Both the position numbers and the translations under genes were made by a program. This document shows positions 8,276 to 16,794 of a stretch of 64,000 nucleotides of DNA, piece by piece. Within the stretch, counting starts at the first letter, position 1, and each line of letters begins with the position of its first letter. The DNA comes from Ewingella sp963519305 (GTDB taxonomy: Bacteria > Pseudomonadota > Gammaproteobacteria > Enterobacterales > Enterobacteriaceae), in the NCBI GenBank assembly GCA_963519305.1, contig CAUQMS010000005.1, positions 62,001 to 126,000 of the forward strand, read 5' to 3'. The notes beneath the pieces were generated by a model. The model had not been told where the DNA came from. It worked only from the letters and a program-made list of their open reading frames with translations, and did not search any database.

Positions 8276-9490
8276 TTATTTGGTGACGCGGGTCTCGGCT
8301 TCTTTCAGTGCTTGCTGCACGGTCTGACGGCCGTTAATGGCGTTGATAATGGCGCTGCGTTCGGCGTACCAGAAAGCACTCATCTGCGGGATATTCGGCA
8401 TGATTTCACCCGTTTTCGAGTTCGCCATGGTGGCGGCGATACGCGGATCTTTTTCCAGCTGTTCCTGATAAGACTTCAGCGCCACGGCACCCAGCGGTTT
8501 GTCTTTATTAACGGCAGCCAGGCCTTCGTCGGTCATCAGGTAGTTTTCGAGGAACTCTTTGGCGAGCTCTTTGTTCGGGCTGGCGGCGTTAATCCCGGCG
8601 GTCAGTACACCGACAAACGGCTTGGACGGCTTACCGTGGAAGGTAGGCAGCAGGGTGACGCCGTAGTTGATTTTGCTCTTATCGATGTTTGACCACGCCC
8701 ACGGGCCGTCGATGGTCATCGCGGTCTGGCCTTTGTTGAAGGCCGCTTCGGCGATGGAGTAGTCAGTGTCGGCGTTGATGTGCTTATTCTTCACCAGATC
8801 GATGATGAACTGCAGGCCAGCTTGTGAACCTGCGTTGTTTACGCCGGTGTCTTTGATGTTGTATTTGCCGTTCTCGTATTTGTACGCATAGCCGCCGTCA
8901 GCGGCGATGATTGGCCAGGTGAAGTAGGGTTCCTGCAGGTTCCACATGATGGCGCTTTTACCCTTGGCGCGCAGCTCTTTGTCCAGCGCCGGGATCTCTT
9001 CCCAGGTCTTCGGTGCTTCTTTAATGATGTCTTTGTTATAAATCAGCGACAGCGCTTCGACCGAAACCGGATAGCCGATCAGCTTGCCGTTGTAAGTGAC
9101 AGCGTCCCAGGTGAACGGGAAGAGTTTATCTTTGAACGCCTGATCCGGGCTGATCTCAGCCAGCAGGCCAGACTGCGCGTAGCCGCCAAAACGGTCATGC
9201 GCCCAGAAGATGATGTCAGGGCCGTCGCCGGTGGCAGCCACCTGCGGGTATTTCTCTTCCAGTTTGTCAGGGTGTTCGATCGTGACTTTAATACCGGTAT
9301 CTTTTTCGAATTTTTTGCCGACTTCCGCCAGGCCGTTATAGCCTTTGTCGCCGTTAATCCAGATAACCAGTTTGCCTTCTTCTATCTTGGCAAAAGCAGA
9401 AGAGGACAACACCAGCGTGGCCAACGCCGAAACGGCCAGAGTGTGTTTGACCAATTTCTTTATACTAAGAGTGTTAATGCTGAGCGTCAT
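8276..9490 (-). CDS. malE: Periplasmic maltose-binding protein MalE
   Basis: A 404-residue solute-binding protein (E. coli 396). A signal peptide with a basic start (IKKLVKH) and hydrophobic core ends at SSSAFA, with mature protein beginning KIEEGKLVIWINGDKGY, nearly the E. coli sequence. Sugar-contacting regions such as EALSLIYNKD and EPYFTWPIIAADGGYAYKY are present. It captures maltose and maltodextrins in the periplasm and delivers them to MalFGK2. It is first in malEFG and is transcribed away from malK from the shared control region at 9491-9928. Confidence 0.98.
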   Translation of the reverse strand: MTLSINTLSIKKLVKHTLAVSALATLVLSSSAFAKIEEGKLVIWINGDKGYNGLAEVGKKFEKDTGIKVTIEHPDKLEEKYPQVAATGDGPDIIFWAHDRFGGYAQSGLLAEISPDQAFKDKLFPFTWDAVTYNGKLIGYPVSVEALSLIYNKDIIKEAPKTWEEIPALDKELRAKGKSAIMWNLQEPYFTWPIIAADGGYAYKYENGKYNIKDTGVNNAGSQAGLQFIIDLVKNKHINADTDYSIAEAAFNKGQTAMTIDGPWAWSNIDKSKINYGVTLLPTFHGKPSKPFVGVLTAGINAASPNKELAKEFLENYLMTDEGLAAVNKDKPLGAVALKSYQEQLEKDPRIAATMANSKTGEIMPNIPQMSAFWYAERSAIINAINGRQTVQQALKEAETRVTK

Positions 9491-9603
9491 AATCCAATCC
9501 TTTTAGGTCCGGTAGGGAGTCGGGTTCTTATTCGATGTTCGTGTTCTTAGAGGAAATAAGAAAAGCTTGCCGGACCAGTGTCGGCGATAAGGCAATGCGG
9601 CTT

Positions 9604-9613
9604 CATCATCCCC
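9604..9613 (-). promoter_or_regulatory. MalT box, malE-proximal
   Basis: CATCATCCCC is, on the minus strand, GGGGATGATG, one mismatch from the MalT box GGGGA[T/G]GAGG. It lies 114 bp from malE in the divergent malE-malK region and is oriented toward malE. Confidence 0.65.
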
Positions 9614-9638
9614 CTCTCTACGCCCCCGGCTCTGGTTG

Positions 9639-9654
9639 TGTGATCCAGTTAACA
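9639..9654. promoter_or_regulatory. Probable CRP site in malE-malK control region
   Basis: TGTGATCCAGTTAACA matches the CRP consensus TGTGA-N6-TCACA at nine of ten key positions. It lies between the MalT boxes, the same general arrangement as in E. coli where CRP repositions MalT on the malE/malK promoters. Confidence 0.7.
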
Positions 9655-9759
9655 CTGCTGGGCTTTCTGTGGGGCATCACTCAAAAATATGGGTCGTATT
9701 TTGCCATTCAGATCACGAATTTGATCTTTGGTATGAACTTTCAGCCGGTTACGCAAAAT

Positions 9760-9782
9760 GCTCATCCTCCTTCCTCCTCCCC
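9760..9782 (-). promoter_or_regulatory. Pair of MalT boxes, malK-proximal
   Basis: CCTCCTCCCC at 9773-9782 is, on the minus strand, GGGGAGGAGG, an exact match to the MalT consensus. A second copy (9760-9769) has two mismatches and the same orientation. With the box at 9604 these fill most of the information in the 437-bp malE-malK gap, which contains no gene. Confidence 0.75.
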
Positions 9783-9928
9783 CACGAAAAACTTTGTTAC
9801 GGATGATTACCAAATCCGCCTGTTCCCTCACTCTTGCTGACATTCAGTTCCCTTGCTGACAAGGCGAATGACCTCGCAGTCTGCCTTGCCTCACAGGACA
9901 TTTTGACCAGTCAGTTCAGGAGTCGGGT

Positions 9929-11038
9929 ATGGCGGGCGTATCACTTCGTAATCTCTATAAAGCCTTTGGCGACACCGTTATCTCAAAAGACGTGAATATT
10001 GAGATTGAAGAGGGCGAGTTCGTGGTGTTTGTCGGGCCATCCGGCTGCGGGAAATCCACTCTGTTACGCATGATTGCCGGCCTTGAAGACATCACCTCCG
10101 GGGAACTGCTGATTGGCGGACAGCGCATGAATGAAGTGCCTCCGGCCGAACGCGGCATCGGGATGGTGTTTCAGTCCTACGCCCTCTATCCCCACCTGTC
10201 GGTGGCGGAGAACATGTCGTTTGGCCTGAAGCTGGCCGGGACTAAAAAAACCGAAATTACCCAGCGGGTCAATCAGGTGGCTGAGATCCTGCAACTGGCA
10301 CACCTGCTGGACCGTCGCCCGAAAGCGCTCTCCGGCGGACAGCGTCAGCGCGTGGCGATTGGCCGTACGCTGGTGGCAGAACCGAACGTGTTTTTGCTCG
10401 ATGAACCCCTTTCTAACCTTGATGCAGCGCTGCGTGTACAGATGCGCATCGAGATCTCCCGCCTGCATAAGCGCCTGAAACGCACCATGATTTACGTCAC
10501 CCACGATCAGGTCGAAGCCATGACATTGGCCGATAAAATCGTGGTGCTGGACGCCGGTCGCGTGGCGCAAATCGGTAAGCCTCTCGCGCTTTACCACTAC
10601 CCAGCCAACCGCTTTGTGGCCGGATTTATCGGCTCACCAAAAATGAATTTCCTGCCGGTGAAAGTCACCGGTGCTGAACCCGAACGTGTGCAAATCGAAT
10701 TGCCTGACCGTCAGCGCATCTGGCTGCCGGTGGAAGGCCATGAGGTCACGGTCGGTTCAAATCTGTCTCTGGGGATCCGCCCTGAACACTTATTACCGAG
10801 CGATATTGCACAAGTCACGCTGTCTGGTGTGGTGCAGGTGGTCGAGCAGCTCGGCAACGAAACCCAGATTCATATCGAGATCCCGGCTATCCGTCAAAAC
10901 CTGGTGTACCGCCAGAACGACGTGGTGCTGGTAGAAGAAGGTGCAACATTCGCTATTGGCTTGCCGCCACATCGCTGTCACTTGTTCCGCGAGGACGGGA
11001 CTGCGTGCCGACGGCTACACCCAGAGCCGGGCGTTTAA
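9929..11038 (+). CDS. malK: Maltose ABC transporter ATPase MalK
   Basis: A 369-residue ATPase (E. coli 371). Walker A GPSGCGKS is at residues 36-43, the Q-loop is in MVFQSYALYPHL, the ABC signature LSGGQRQRVAIGR lies near 134-146, Walker B VFLLDEPLSNLD near 153-164, and the H-loop is YVTHDQVEAM. The last third (from about residue 235) is the MalK regulatory domain that binds MalT and EIIA-Glc. A good AGGAG site precedes the ATG. It powers MalFG and also holds MalT inactive when no sugar is transported. First gene of malK-lamB-malM. Confidence 0.97.
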   Translation: MAGVSLRNLYKAFGDTVISKDVNIEIEEGEFVVFVGPSGCGKSTLLRMIAGLEDITSGELLIGGQRMNEVPPAERGIGMVFQSYALYPHLSVAENMSFGLKLAGTKKTEITQRVNQVAEILQLAHLLDRRPKALSGGQRQRVAIGRTLVAEPNVFLLDEPLSNLDAALRVQMRIEISRLHKRLKRTMIYVTHDQVEAMTLADKIVVLDAGRVAQIGKPLALYHYPANRFVAGFIGSPKMNFLPVKVTGAEPERVQIELPDRQRIWLPVEGHEVTVGSNLSLGIRPEHLLPSDIAQVTLSGVVQVVEQLGNETQIHIEIPAIRQNLVYRQNDVVLVEEGATFAIGLPPHRCHLFREDGTACRRLHPEPGV

Positions 11039-11064
11039 AGCACGCATCCCCCTACAGGAGAACA

Positions 11065-12363
11065 ATGATGATAACTCTGCGTAAATACTCTCTGCCGCTG
11101 GCTGTTGCGGCGGGCATTCTTTCTACACCGGCAATGGCAGTGGATTTCACCGGTTATGCGCGTTCCGGCATCGGCTGGACCGGCAGCGGCGGCGAGCAAC
11201 AATGTTTCAAGGCAACGGGTGCTGACAGCAAATACCGTCTGGGTAACGAATGTGAAACCTATGCTGAGTTAAAGCTTGGGCAGGAAGTGTGGAAAGAAGG
11301 GGATAAGAGCTTCTACTTCGACACCAACGTGGCGTACTCCGTGTCACAACAGAACGACTGGGAGTCAACCGATCCGGCTTTCCGTGAAGCCAACGTCAAA
11401 GGTAAGAACCTGATCGAATGGCTGCCAGGCTCCACCATCTGGGCCGGTAAGCGTTTCTACCAACGTCATGACGTCCACATGATCGACTTCTACTACTGGG
11501 ATATCTCCGGTCCGGGTGCGGGTCTGGAAGATGTCGATCTGGGCTTTGGTAAATTGTCTTTAGCGGCAACGCGTAACACCGAAAGCGGCGGCTCTTATGG
11601 CTATATCGCTGACCAGCGTAATGAAGTCCCGACTTCCAACGACGTCTTCGACGTACGTCTGGCCGGTCTGAATATTAACCCAGGCGGCGTGCTGGAACTG
11701 GGTGTGGATTACGGTCGTGCCAATGCGCGTGACGGTTATACGCTGGATGATAACTCTGCCAAAGACGGCGTGTTGCTGACCGCTGAACATACGCAAAGCA
11801 TCTATAACGGCTATAACAAATTTGTGCTGCAGTACGCGACTGATTCCATGACTGACCCGAACACCGGCGCAGCGACCGGCCACTCGAACGGCGGCAATAT
11901 CAACAGTAACGGCCACATGATGCGCGTGCTCGACCACGGTGCGATTGACTTCAACGACACCTGGAGCCTGATGTACGTAGCGATGTTCCAGGATGTGGAC
12001 CGTGACAACAACAACGGCACCACCTGGTACACCGTGGGTGTGCGCCCGATGTACAAATGGACGCCAATCATGAGCACCTTGCTGGAAGTCGGTTACGACA
12101 ACGTGAAATCTCAGCGTACCAGCGATCGTAACGGTCAATACAAAGTGACGTTAGCGCAACAGTGGCAGGCAGGTAACAGCATCTGGTCACGTCCGGCCAT
12201 CCGTGTCTTCGCCACCTACGCAGACTGGAACGAAAAATGGGGCTACGACACTGACAGCGGCGCAAACAACGGTCTGGCTATGAACGACACCAGCACCCGT
12301 ACTTTCAGCCGCGGTAATGACAGTGAAGTGACCTTTGGGGCACAGATGGAAATCTGGTGGTAA
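11065..12363 (+). CDS. lamB: Maltoporin LamB
   Basis: A 432-residue outer-membrane porin. The ATG at 11065 follows CAGGAG and gives MMITLRKYSLPL, the E. coli-like signal peptide ending PAMA, with mature start VDFTGYARSGIGWTGSGGEQ. An upstream in-frame start would overlap malK and spoil the signal peptide. The family pattern of 18 beta strands ending in a C-terminal aromatic (EIWW) is intact. It forms the trimeric channel with the greasy slide for maltodextrins. It lies 26 bp after malK. Slightly shorter than E. coli (446), probably in surface loops. Confidence 0.97.
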   Translation: MMITLRKYSLPLAVAAGILSTPAMAVDFTGYARSGIGWTGSGGEQQCFKATGADSKYRLGNECETYAELKLGQEVWKEGDKSFYFDTNVAYSVSQQNDWESTDPAFREANVKGKNLIEWLPGSTIWAGKRFYQRHDVHMIDFYYWDISGPGAGLEDVDLGFGKLSLAATRNTESGGSYGYIADQRNEVPTSNDVFDVRLAGLNINPGGVLELGVDYGRANARDGYTLDDNSAKDGVLLTAEHTQSIYNGYNKFVLQYATDSMTDPNTGAATGHSNGGNINSNGHMMRVLDHGAIDFNDTWSLMYVAMFQDVDRDNNNGTTWYTVGVRPMYKWTPIMSTLLEVGYDNVKSQRTSDRNGQYKVTLAQQWQAGNSIWSRPAIRVFATYADWNEKWGYDTDSGANNGLAMNDTSTRTFSRGNDSEVTFGAQMEIWW

Positions 12364-12364
12364 A

Positions 12365-12491
12365 ACCTTCGTCATCCTTCTAGCCACAGGTGCGTTGGCT
12401 GCCTGTGCTCACCCGAGTCACGTAGCGGTCTACGCTCCTCGGGATTCACGCAGTTGCCGCCTTCCTGTGACTCGAATGATTTAGAAGGTTA
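12365..12491. repeat. Large imperfect palindromic intergenic repeat (ERIC/YPAL-like)
   Basis: About 127 bp between lamB and malM fold on themselves. The outer arms AACCTTC and GAAGGTT, the inner pairs CCACAGG / CCTGTGA, and the centre ACCCGAGTCACGTAG / TACGCTCCTCGGG are complementary with a few mismatches. It resembles the long palindromic repeats (ERIC, YPAL) scattered between genes in Yersinia, Serratia and relatives. Which family it belongs to cannot be decided by eye. It may lower malM expression or stabilise lamB mRNA. Confidence 0.6.
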
Positions 12492-12585
12492 TGTGCTCCA
12501 ATATTAGAAATAGAAAAGATGTGCTGGCTGGCGGAATATCTAAGGGTAGCCGCCAGCCTTCATGGTGATTCAAAAGGAAATAACG

Positions 12586-13497
12586 ATGAAAAAAAATCTG
12601 CTGTCACTGTGTTTGTCGCTGAGCCTGATGGCTGCCACACCTGCAATGGTGAATGCGGCGCAAAATGATGCGTCGGTTGCACCGGTGATTTCGGCTCAGA
12701 CTTTACATAATTTATCGTGGACGCCGCTGGTTCCGCCGGTGACGCAGGATGTCACGCTGAGTACCTCTGGCGTGCAAATTAATCAGGGCGATATTCAGGG
12801 CGCGGTGGGGGCGTTTGCGCTGCCTGCGGACCGGGGATCGCTCGAAATTACCCTGACCAGCATCGCGACCGGTAAAACCGTCTATGCGCCGAACGTGCTG
12901 GTGCTGGACGAACAGATGCGTCCGGCGGCTTATTACCCGTCGAGCTACTTCCCGTATGAAAAACCGGGCATTGTCTCCAGCGACCGTCTGGAAGGCACGC
13001 TGAAACTGACGCCAGCGCTGGGTCAGAAACAAATTTACCTGCTGGTGTACACCACTAAGCAGGATCTGGCTGAAACCACGCAGATGACCAACCCGGCCAA
13101 GGCTTATGCCGCCGGTGTCGGTAACGCTGTGCCAGATATCCCGGACCCGGTGGCCCGCCACACGCCGTCCGGCATGTTGAGCATTAAAGTCCGCGCCGAG
13201 CAAAAGGCGGGTAACGTGATGATCGGCCAGGTATTGAGCTTTAACAGCGCCGAAGATGCACCAGCCGCCGCGCCGGTTGTCGTCGGTCAGCCACCTGCAC
13301 CGCACGCTGCGGCACCAGCCGCACCGGCTAAACCGGCCGAGCCGCTGTTGTCAGATTCTGAAACCTATTACAACGACGCGATCAGGAAAGCCGTAAAAGC
13401 CGGTGACGTTGATAAAGCCCTGAAACTGCTGGATGAAGCGGAACGTCTGGGTTCGAAAACTGCCCGTAAGACGTTTATTGAGAGCGTTAAGCGCTAA
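12586..13497 (+). CDS. malM: Periplasmic maltose-regulon protein MalM
   Basis: A 303-residue secreted protein (E. coli 306) of unknown biochemical role that is always coexpressed with malK and lamB. The ATG at 12586 follows AAAAGGAAA and starts a clear signal peptide, MKKNLLSLCLSLSLMAATPAMVNA. The MalM core includes SWTPLVPPVTQDVTL and GAFALPADRGSLEITLTS. A proline/alanine-rich linker lies near residues 220-255, followed by a helical tail with KALKLLDEAERLGSKTARKTF. Last gene of malK-lamB-malM. Confidence 0.93.
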   Translation: MKKNLLSLCLSLSLMAATPAMVNAAQNDASVAPVISAQTLHNLSWTPLVPPVTQDVTLSTSGVQINQGDIQGAVGAFALPADRGSLEITLTSIATGKTVYAPNVLVLDEQMRPAAYYPSSYFPYEKPGIVSSDRLEGTLKLTPALGQKQIYLLVYTTKQDLAETTQMTNPAKAYAAGVGNAVPDIPDPVARHTPSGMLSIKVRAEQKAGNVMIGQVLSFNSAEDAPAAAPVVVGQPPAPHAAAPAAPAKPAEPLLSDSETYYNDAIRKAVKAGDVDKALKLLDEAERLGSKTARKTFIESVKR

Positions 13498-13535
13498 GCA
13501 TTTCCACGAAAAAATACGTGGCGTACTTCCCCTGT

Positions 13536-13575
13536 CCCCTGTCCCCCGTCCTGCAAAAAGGAGGGAACAGGGGGC
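13536..13575. terminator. Possible hairpin terminator between malM and the DeoR regulator
   Basis: A C-rich arm (13536-13552) and a G-rich arm (13559-13575) pair with a few mismatches across a short A-rich loop, between two genes that face each other. There is no T run, so termination without Rho is uncertain. Confidence 0.35.
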
Positions 13576-13593
13576 ATCAGGTCACAGAGGGTT

Positions 13594-14355
13594 TCACTCT
13601 GCAATAAGCAACGTCCAATCCCCTGCACTGAGCGCCTCCCGAGCTGTTTCACTCAACTGCCTGTCCGTTATCACCACGTCAAATTCCTCCAGTGGCAGCG
13701 CCAGAAAAGTAGCAATTTTATTGTACTTTGAGCTGTCGCTCAGTAAGACGCGTTTACTGCTCACTTCGCTCACCGCCTGCTTCACCGTCACCTTATCTTC
13801 GTCCGGGGTAAACAGCCCGCGCGGCCCCCAGCAGGACGCTGAAATGAAAGCAATATCAATCGCCAGATGACGTAAACTGCGCGCCGCCGCTTCGCCGACG
13901 CAGGAGCGGTTTTCCCTGCACACGGTACCACCGGTATGAATCATCCGACAGCTGCTGGCTTCCATCAGCAGGTTCGCCACCATAAAGTCGTTAGTCACCA
14001 CCAGTAAATCATGACGATCAACCAGCTCACGCGCCAGCGCCAGCGTTGTGGTACCGGCATCAAGGTAAATGCAGCTATCCGGTGGGATATGCTGTGCTGC
14101 CAGCCGGCCAATGGCATTCTTTCCGTCAGTAAACAGCGCAGTTTTGGTCAAATGTGACGGCTCCGTCGCCAGTCGGTCGGCCGAGCGCACGCCACCCGAC
14201 ACCGACAACAGCGCACCTTGCTCCTCGAGTTTCTGCACATCGCGACGAATCGTCATGTGTGACACTCCCAGGCGCTCGGTCAATTCAGCAATACTGACAG
14301 CACCGCGTTCGGCCACTAATGCCAGGATCCGTTGATGGCGTTCAACAGGAATCAT
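13594..14355 (-). CDS. DeoR-family regulator of the threonate/erythronate cluster (YgbI-like)
   Basis: A 253-residue DeoR-type regulator. The amino end RHQRILALVAERGAVSIAELTERLGVSHMTIRRDVQKLEEQG is the family winged helix. The C-terminal sensor keeps the phosphosugar-isomerase-like motifs YLDAGTTTLALAREL and LLVVTNDFMVA. It is divergent from ltnD, in the same place as ygbI beside ygbJKLMN in E. coli, so it most likely represses that operon and is released by a pathway phosphosugar. The inducer is not known from sequence. Confidence 0.85.
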   Translation of the reverse strand: MIPVERHQRILALVAERGAVSIAELTERLGVSHMTIRRDVQKLEEQGALLSVSGGVRSADRLATEPSHLTKTALFTDGKNAIGRLAAQHIPPDSCIYLDAGTTTLALARELVDRHDLLVVTNDFMVANLLMEASSCRMIHTGGTVCRENRSCVGEAAARSLRHLAIDIAFISASCWGPRGLFTPDEDKVTVKQAVSEVSSKRVLLSDSSKYNKIATFLALPLEEFDVVITDRQLSETAREALSAGDWTLLIAE

Positions 14356-14381
14356 ATTGGCTCCTTGTTAATTATCATTTT

Positions 14382-14393
14382 TTAACATGTTAA
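14382..14393. promoter_or_regulatory. TTAACATGTTAA palindrome near regulator start
   Basis: A perfect 12-bp palindrome lies 27 bp upstream of the DeoR-type gene. The same TTAAC half-sites recur on the ltnD side, so it is a plausible autoregulatory operator. Confidence 0.45.
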
Positions 14394-14532
14394 TGGATTA
14401 ATGGCGGAAGACGAACAGAAATACTTCACGGTAAAAAAGATTTTTATTCCAGATGCCTCATGAATACTGGTTCTGGGCTAAAGTTAAGTCAATTGTGAAG
14501 ATTTGTTATTGAAAGGTAATGAAGTGAATTTT

Positions 14533-14553
14533 TGTGATGTTAAGCACATTAAC
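14533..14553. promoter_or_regulatory. Overlapping CRP-like site and GTTAA-N5-TTAAC operator before ltnD
   Basis: TGTGATGTTAAGCACA (14533-14548) fits the CRP consensus with one change. GTTAAGCACATTAAC (14539-14553) is an inverted repeat of the TTAAC half-site also seen near the regulator gene. The overlap suggests catabolite activation and DeoR-type repression at one place, about 70-90 bp ahead of ltnD. Confidence 0.5.
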
Positions 14554-14623
14554 TTCACATTTAAGCTGCCAGAGTTAACACTATCAAACAAATACTAACT
14601 TATTTTAACAACGGAGGCCGACG

Positions 14624-15529
14624 ATGCCAGTTTCTAATCTCTGTGTGATCGGTTTAGGTTCAATGGGAATGGGCGCGGCGCAATCATGCATCCGCGCGGG
14701 CTTAAACACCTGGGGAGTGGATCTTAATCCTGCCGCTCTTGAAACGCTGCGTCAGGCGGGCGCGCGTGATGCACAGACCTCTGCCGACAGTTTTGTCGAC
14801 CAGCTTGATGCCGTGCTGCTGTTGGTGGTTAACGCAAAGCAGGTAAATGCCATTCTGTTTGGCGAAAAAGGCATCGCTGCCAAACTCAAGCCCGGCACGG
14901 TGGTGATGGTCTCGTCGACTATCTCGGCACTGGATGCACAGCAGATCGAAAAACAGCTGGCTGAGCATCAGTTGCTGATGCTCGATGCGCCGGTTTCCGG
15001 CGGTGCGGCCAAAGCCGCCACGGGTGATATGACGGTGATGGCATCTGGCAGCGACGCGGCATTTGCTGGGCTTCAGCCGGTGCTGGACGCGGTCGCCGCC
15101 AAAGTGTATCGCATTGGTAATGAAATTGGCCTGGGTTCCACCGTCAAAATTATCCATCAACTACTGGCAGGTGTGCATATCGCGGTGGGTGCAGAAGCGA
15201 TGGCGCTGGCGGCACGTGCGGGGATACCGCTCGATACGATGTACGACGTCGTTACGCACGCTGCCGGTAATTCCTGGATGTTTGAGAACCGCATGCGTCA
15301 CGTGGTAGATGGCGACTACAGCCCGAAATCGGCAGTCGATATCTTCGTTAAAGATCTCAATCTGGTGGCGGAGACCGCTAAAACGCTGCACTTCCCGCTG
15401 CCTCTGGCATCGACCGCGCTGAATATGTTTACCGAAGCCAGCAACGCCGGTTATGGCCGTGAAGATGACAGCGCAGTGATCAAAATTTTCAGCGGCATCA
15501 CGCTGCCTGAAGGTCAGGAGAAAGCATGA
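14624..15529 (+). CDS. ltnD: L-threonate dehydrogenase (beta-hydroxyacid dehydrogenase family)
   Basis: A 301-residue NAD-dependent beta-hydroxyacid dehydrogenase. The Rossmann motif GLGSMGMGAAQS is at residues 9-20, the substrate motif LDAPVSGGAAKAATGDMTVMASG near 120-145, and the catalytic lysine lies in LGSTVKIIHQLLAGVH near 170. It is orthologous to E. coli YgbJ/LtnD, which oxidises L-threonate to 2-oxo-tetronate. A GGAGG site precedes it. First gene of ltnD-otnK-otnC-otnI; its stop overlaps otnK by 4 bp. Confidence 0.9.
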   Translation: MPVSNLCVIGLGSMGMGAAQSCIRAGLNTWGVDLNPAALETLRQAGARDAQTSADSFVDQLDAVLLLVVNAKQVNAILFGEKGIAAKLKPGTVVMVSSTISALDAQQIEKQLAEHQLLMLDAPVSGGAAKAATGDMTVMASGSDAAFAGLQPVLDAVAAKVYRIGNEIGLGSTVKIIHQLLAGVHIAVGAEAMALAARAGIPLDTMYDVVTHAAGNSWMFENRMRHVVDGDYSPKSAVDIFVKDLNLVAETAKTLHFPLPLASTALNMFTEASNAGYGREDDSAVIKIFSGITLPEGQEKA

Positions 15530-16794
15530 TGCGTTTGGGAGTCATTGCTGACGATTTTACCGGCGCGACCGACATCGCCAGCTTTCTGGTGCAAAACGGT
15601 CTCTCCACTATCCAGTTCAATGGCGTGCCGCACAGTAGCGACACGCTGGACGCGCAGGCCATTGTCATCAGCCTGAAATCGCGTTCCTGCCCGGCTGAGC
15701 AGGCGATTAAGCAATCTCTGGCGGCGTTGAAATGGCTACAGCAGCAGGGGTGTGAGCGCTTTTACTTCAAATATTGTTCCACCTTTGACAGCACCGCACA
15801 GGGCAACATTGGTCCGGTGACTGATGCGCTGTTGGCGGCACTGGGCGAAACACAAACGGTGATCTGCCCTGCGTTGCCTGTAAACGGGCGCACTGTCTAT
15901 CAGGGGCATCTGTTTGTCGGCGAGCAACTGCTGTCCGATTCCGGCATGCGCCACCATCCGGTGACGCCAATGACCGACAGTAATCTGCTGCGTTTGATGG
16001 AAAGCCAGGCTAAAGGCAAAGCGGGCCTGATTGCCGCACCGATAGTCGGGCAAGGCGCGCAAGCGGTACGTCGTAAACTCGATGAGCTGTATGAACAGGG
16101 CATTAATTACGTGGCGATCGATACCCTGAATGAGCAGCACTTGCTGACCCAGGGGGAAGCATTACGCGATATGCGTCTGGTCACCGGGGGTTCCGGTCTG
16201 GCAATAGGTCTGGCGCGCCAGTGGGCGGCGGCAAATGCCGGTCAGCGCAGCGCCGAAGATGCCGGACGTCCACAGGGCGAACGTGCGGTCGTGATGTCGG
16301 GATCCTGCTCGCAGATGACTAACCTTCAGGTCAGCGCTTATCGCCAGCAGGCACCAGCGCAGGAAGTGCTGGTTGAGCGCTGCCTCGGCGATGTCGAAAA
16401 CTATGCGCAACAGCTGTGTGACTGGGTCGGGGACAACAGCCATCAGGCACTGGCTCCGCTACTGTTCGCCACCGCCGATGCCCGGCAACTGCAGGTGATC
16501 CAGCAGCAGTATGGCGCACAGCGCAGCAGCGAAGCGGTGGAAAATCTGTTTGCCGCCGTTACGCGTGAACTGAAAAGTCGTGGCTGGCAGCGCTTCATCG
16601 TGGCGGGAGGTGAAACCTCCGGCGTGGTGGCGCAAAGTCTCGGCGTGACCGCGTTTCATATCGGCCCCACTATTTCGCCCGGCGTGCCCTGGGTACGTGA
16701 CATCCAGCAGCCGCTGTCGCTGGCACTGAAATCAGGTAATTTTGGCGACGAGCAATTTTTCCGCCGCGCGCAAACGGAGTTTCCCCATGAATGA
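15526..16794 (+). CDS. otnK: 3-oxo-tetronate kinase OtnK
   Basis: A 422-residue four-carbon acid-sugar kinase (DUF1537 fold). The amino end RLGVIADDFTGATDIASFL is the family's substrate-binding signature. The C-terminal nucleotide region holds IVAGGETSGVVAQSLGV. It phosphorylates 3-oxo-tetronate at C4. It starts inside the ltnD stop (ATGATG) and its last 8 bp overlap the start of otnC, so the operon is tightly coupled. YgbK of E. coli is the counterpart. Confidence 0.9.
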   Translation: MMRLGVIADDFTGATDIASFLVQNGLSTIQFNGVPHSSDTLDAQAIVISLKSRSCPAEQAIKQSLAALKWLQQQGCERFYFKYCSTFDSTAQGNIGPVTDALLAALGETQTVICPALPVNGRTVYQGHLFVGEQLLSDSGMRHHPVTPMTDSNLLRLMESQAKGKAGLIAAPIVGQGAQAVRRKLDELYEQGINYVAIDTLNEQHLLTQGEALRDMRLVTGGSGLAIGLARQWAAANAGQRSAEDAGRPQGERAVVMSGSCSQMTNLQVSAYRQQAPAQEVLVERCLGDVENYAQQLCDWVGDNSHQALAPLLFATADARQLQVIQQQYGAQRSSEAVENLFAAVTRELKSRGWQRFIVAGGETSGVVAQSLGVTAFHIGPTISPGVPWVRDIQQPLSLALKSGNFGDEQFFRRAQTEFPHE

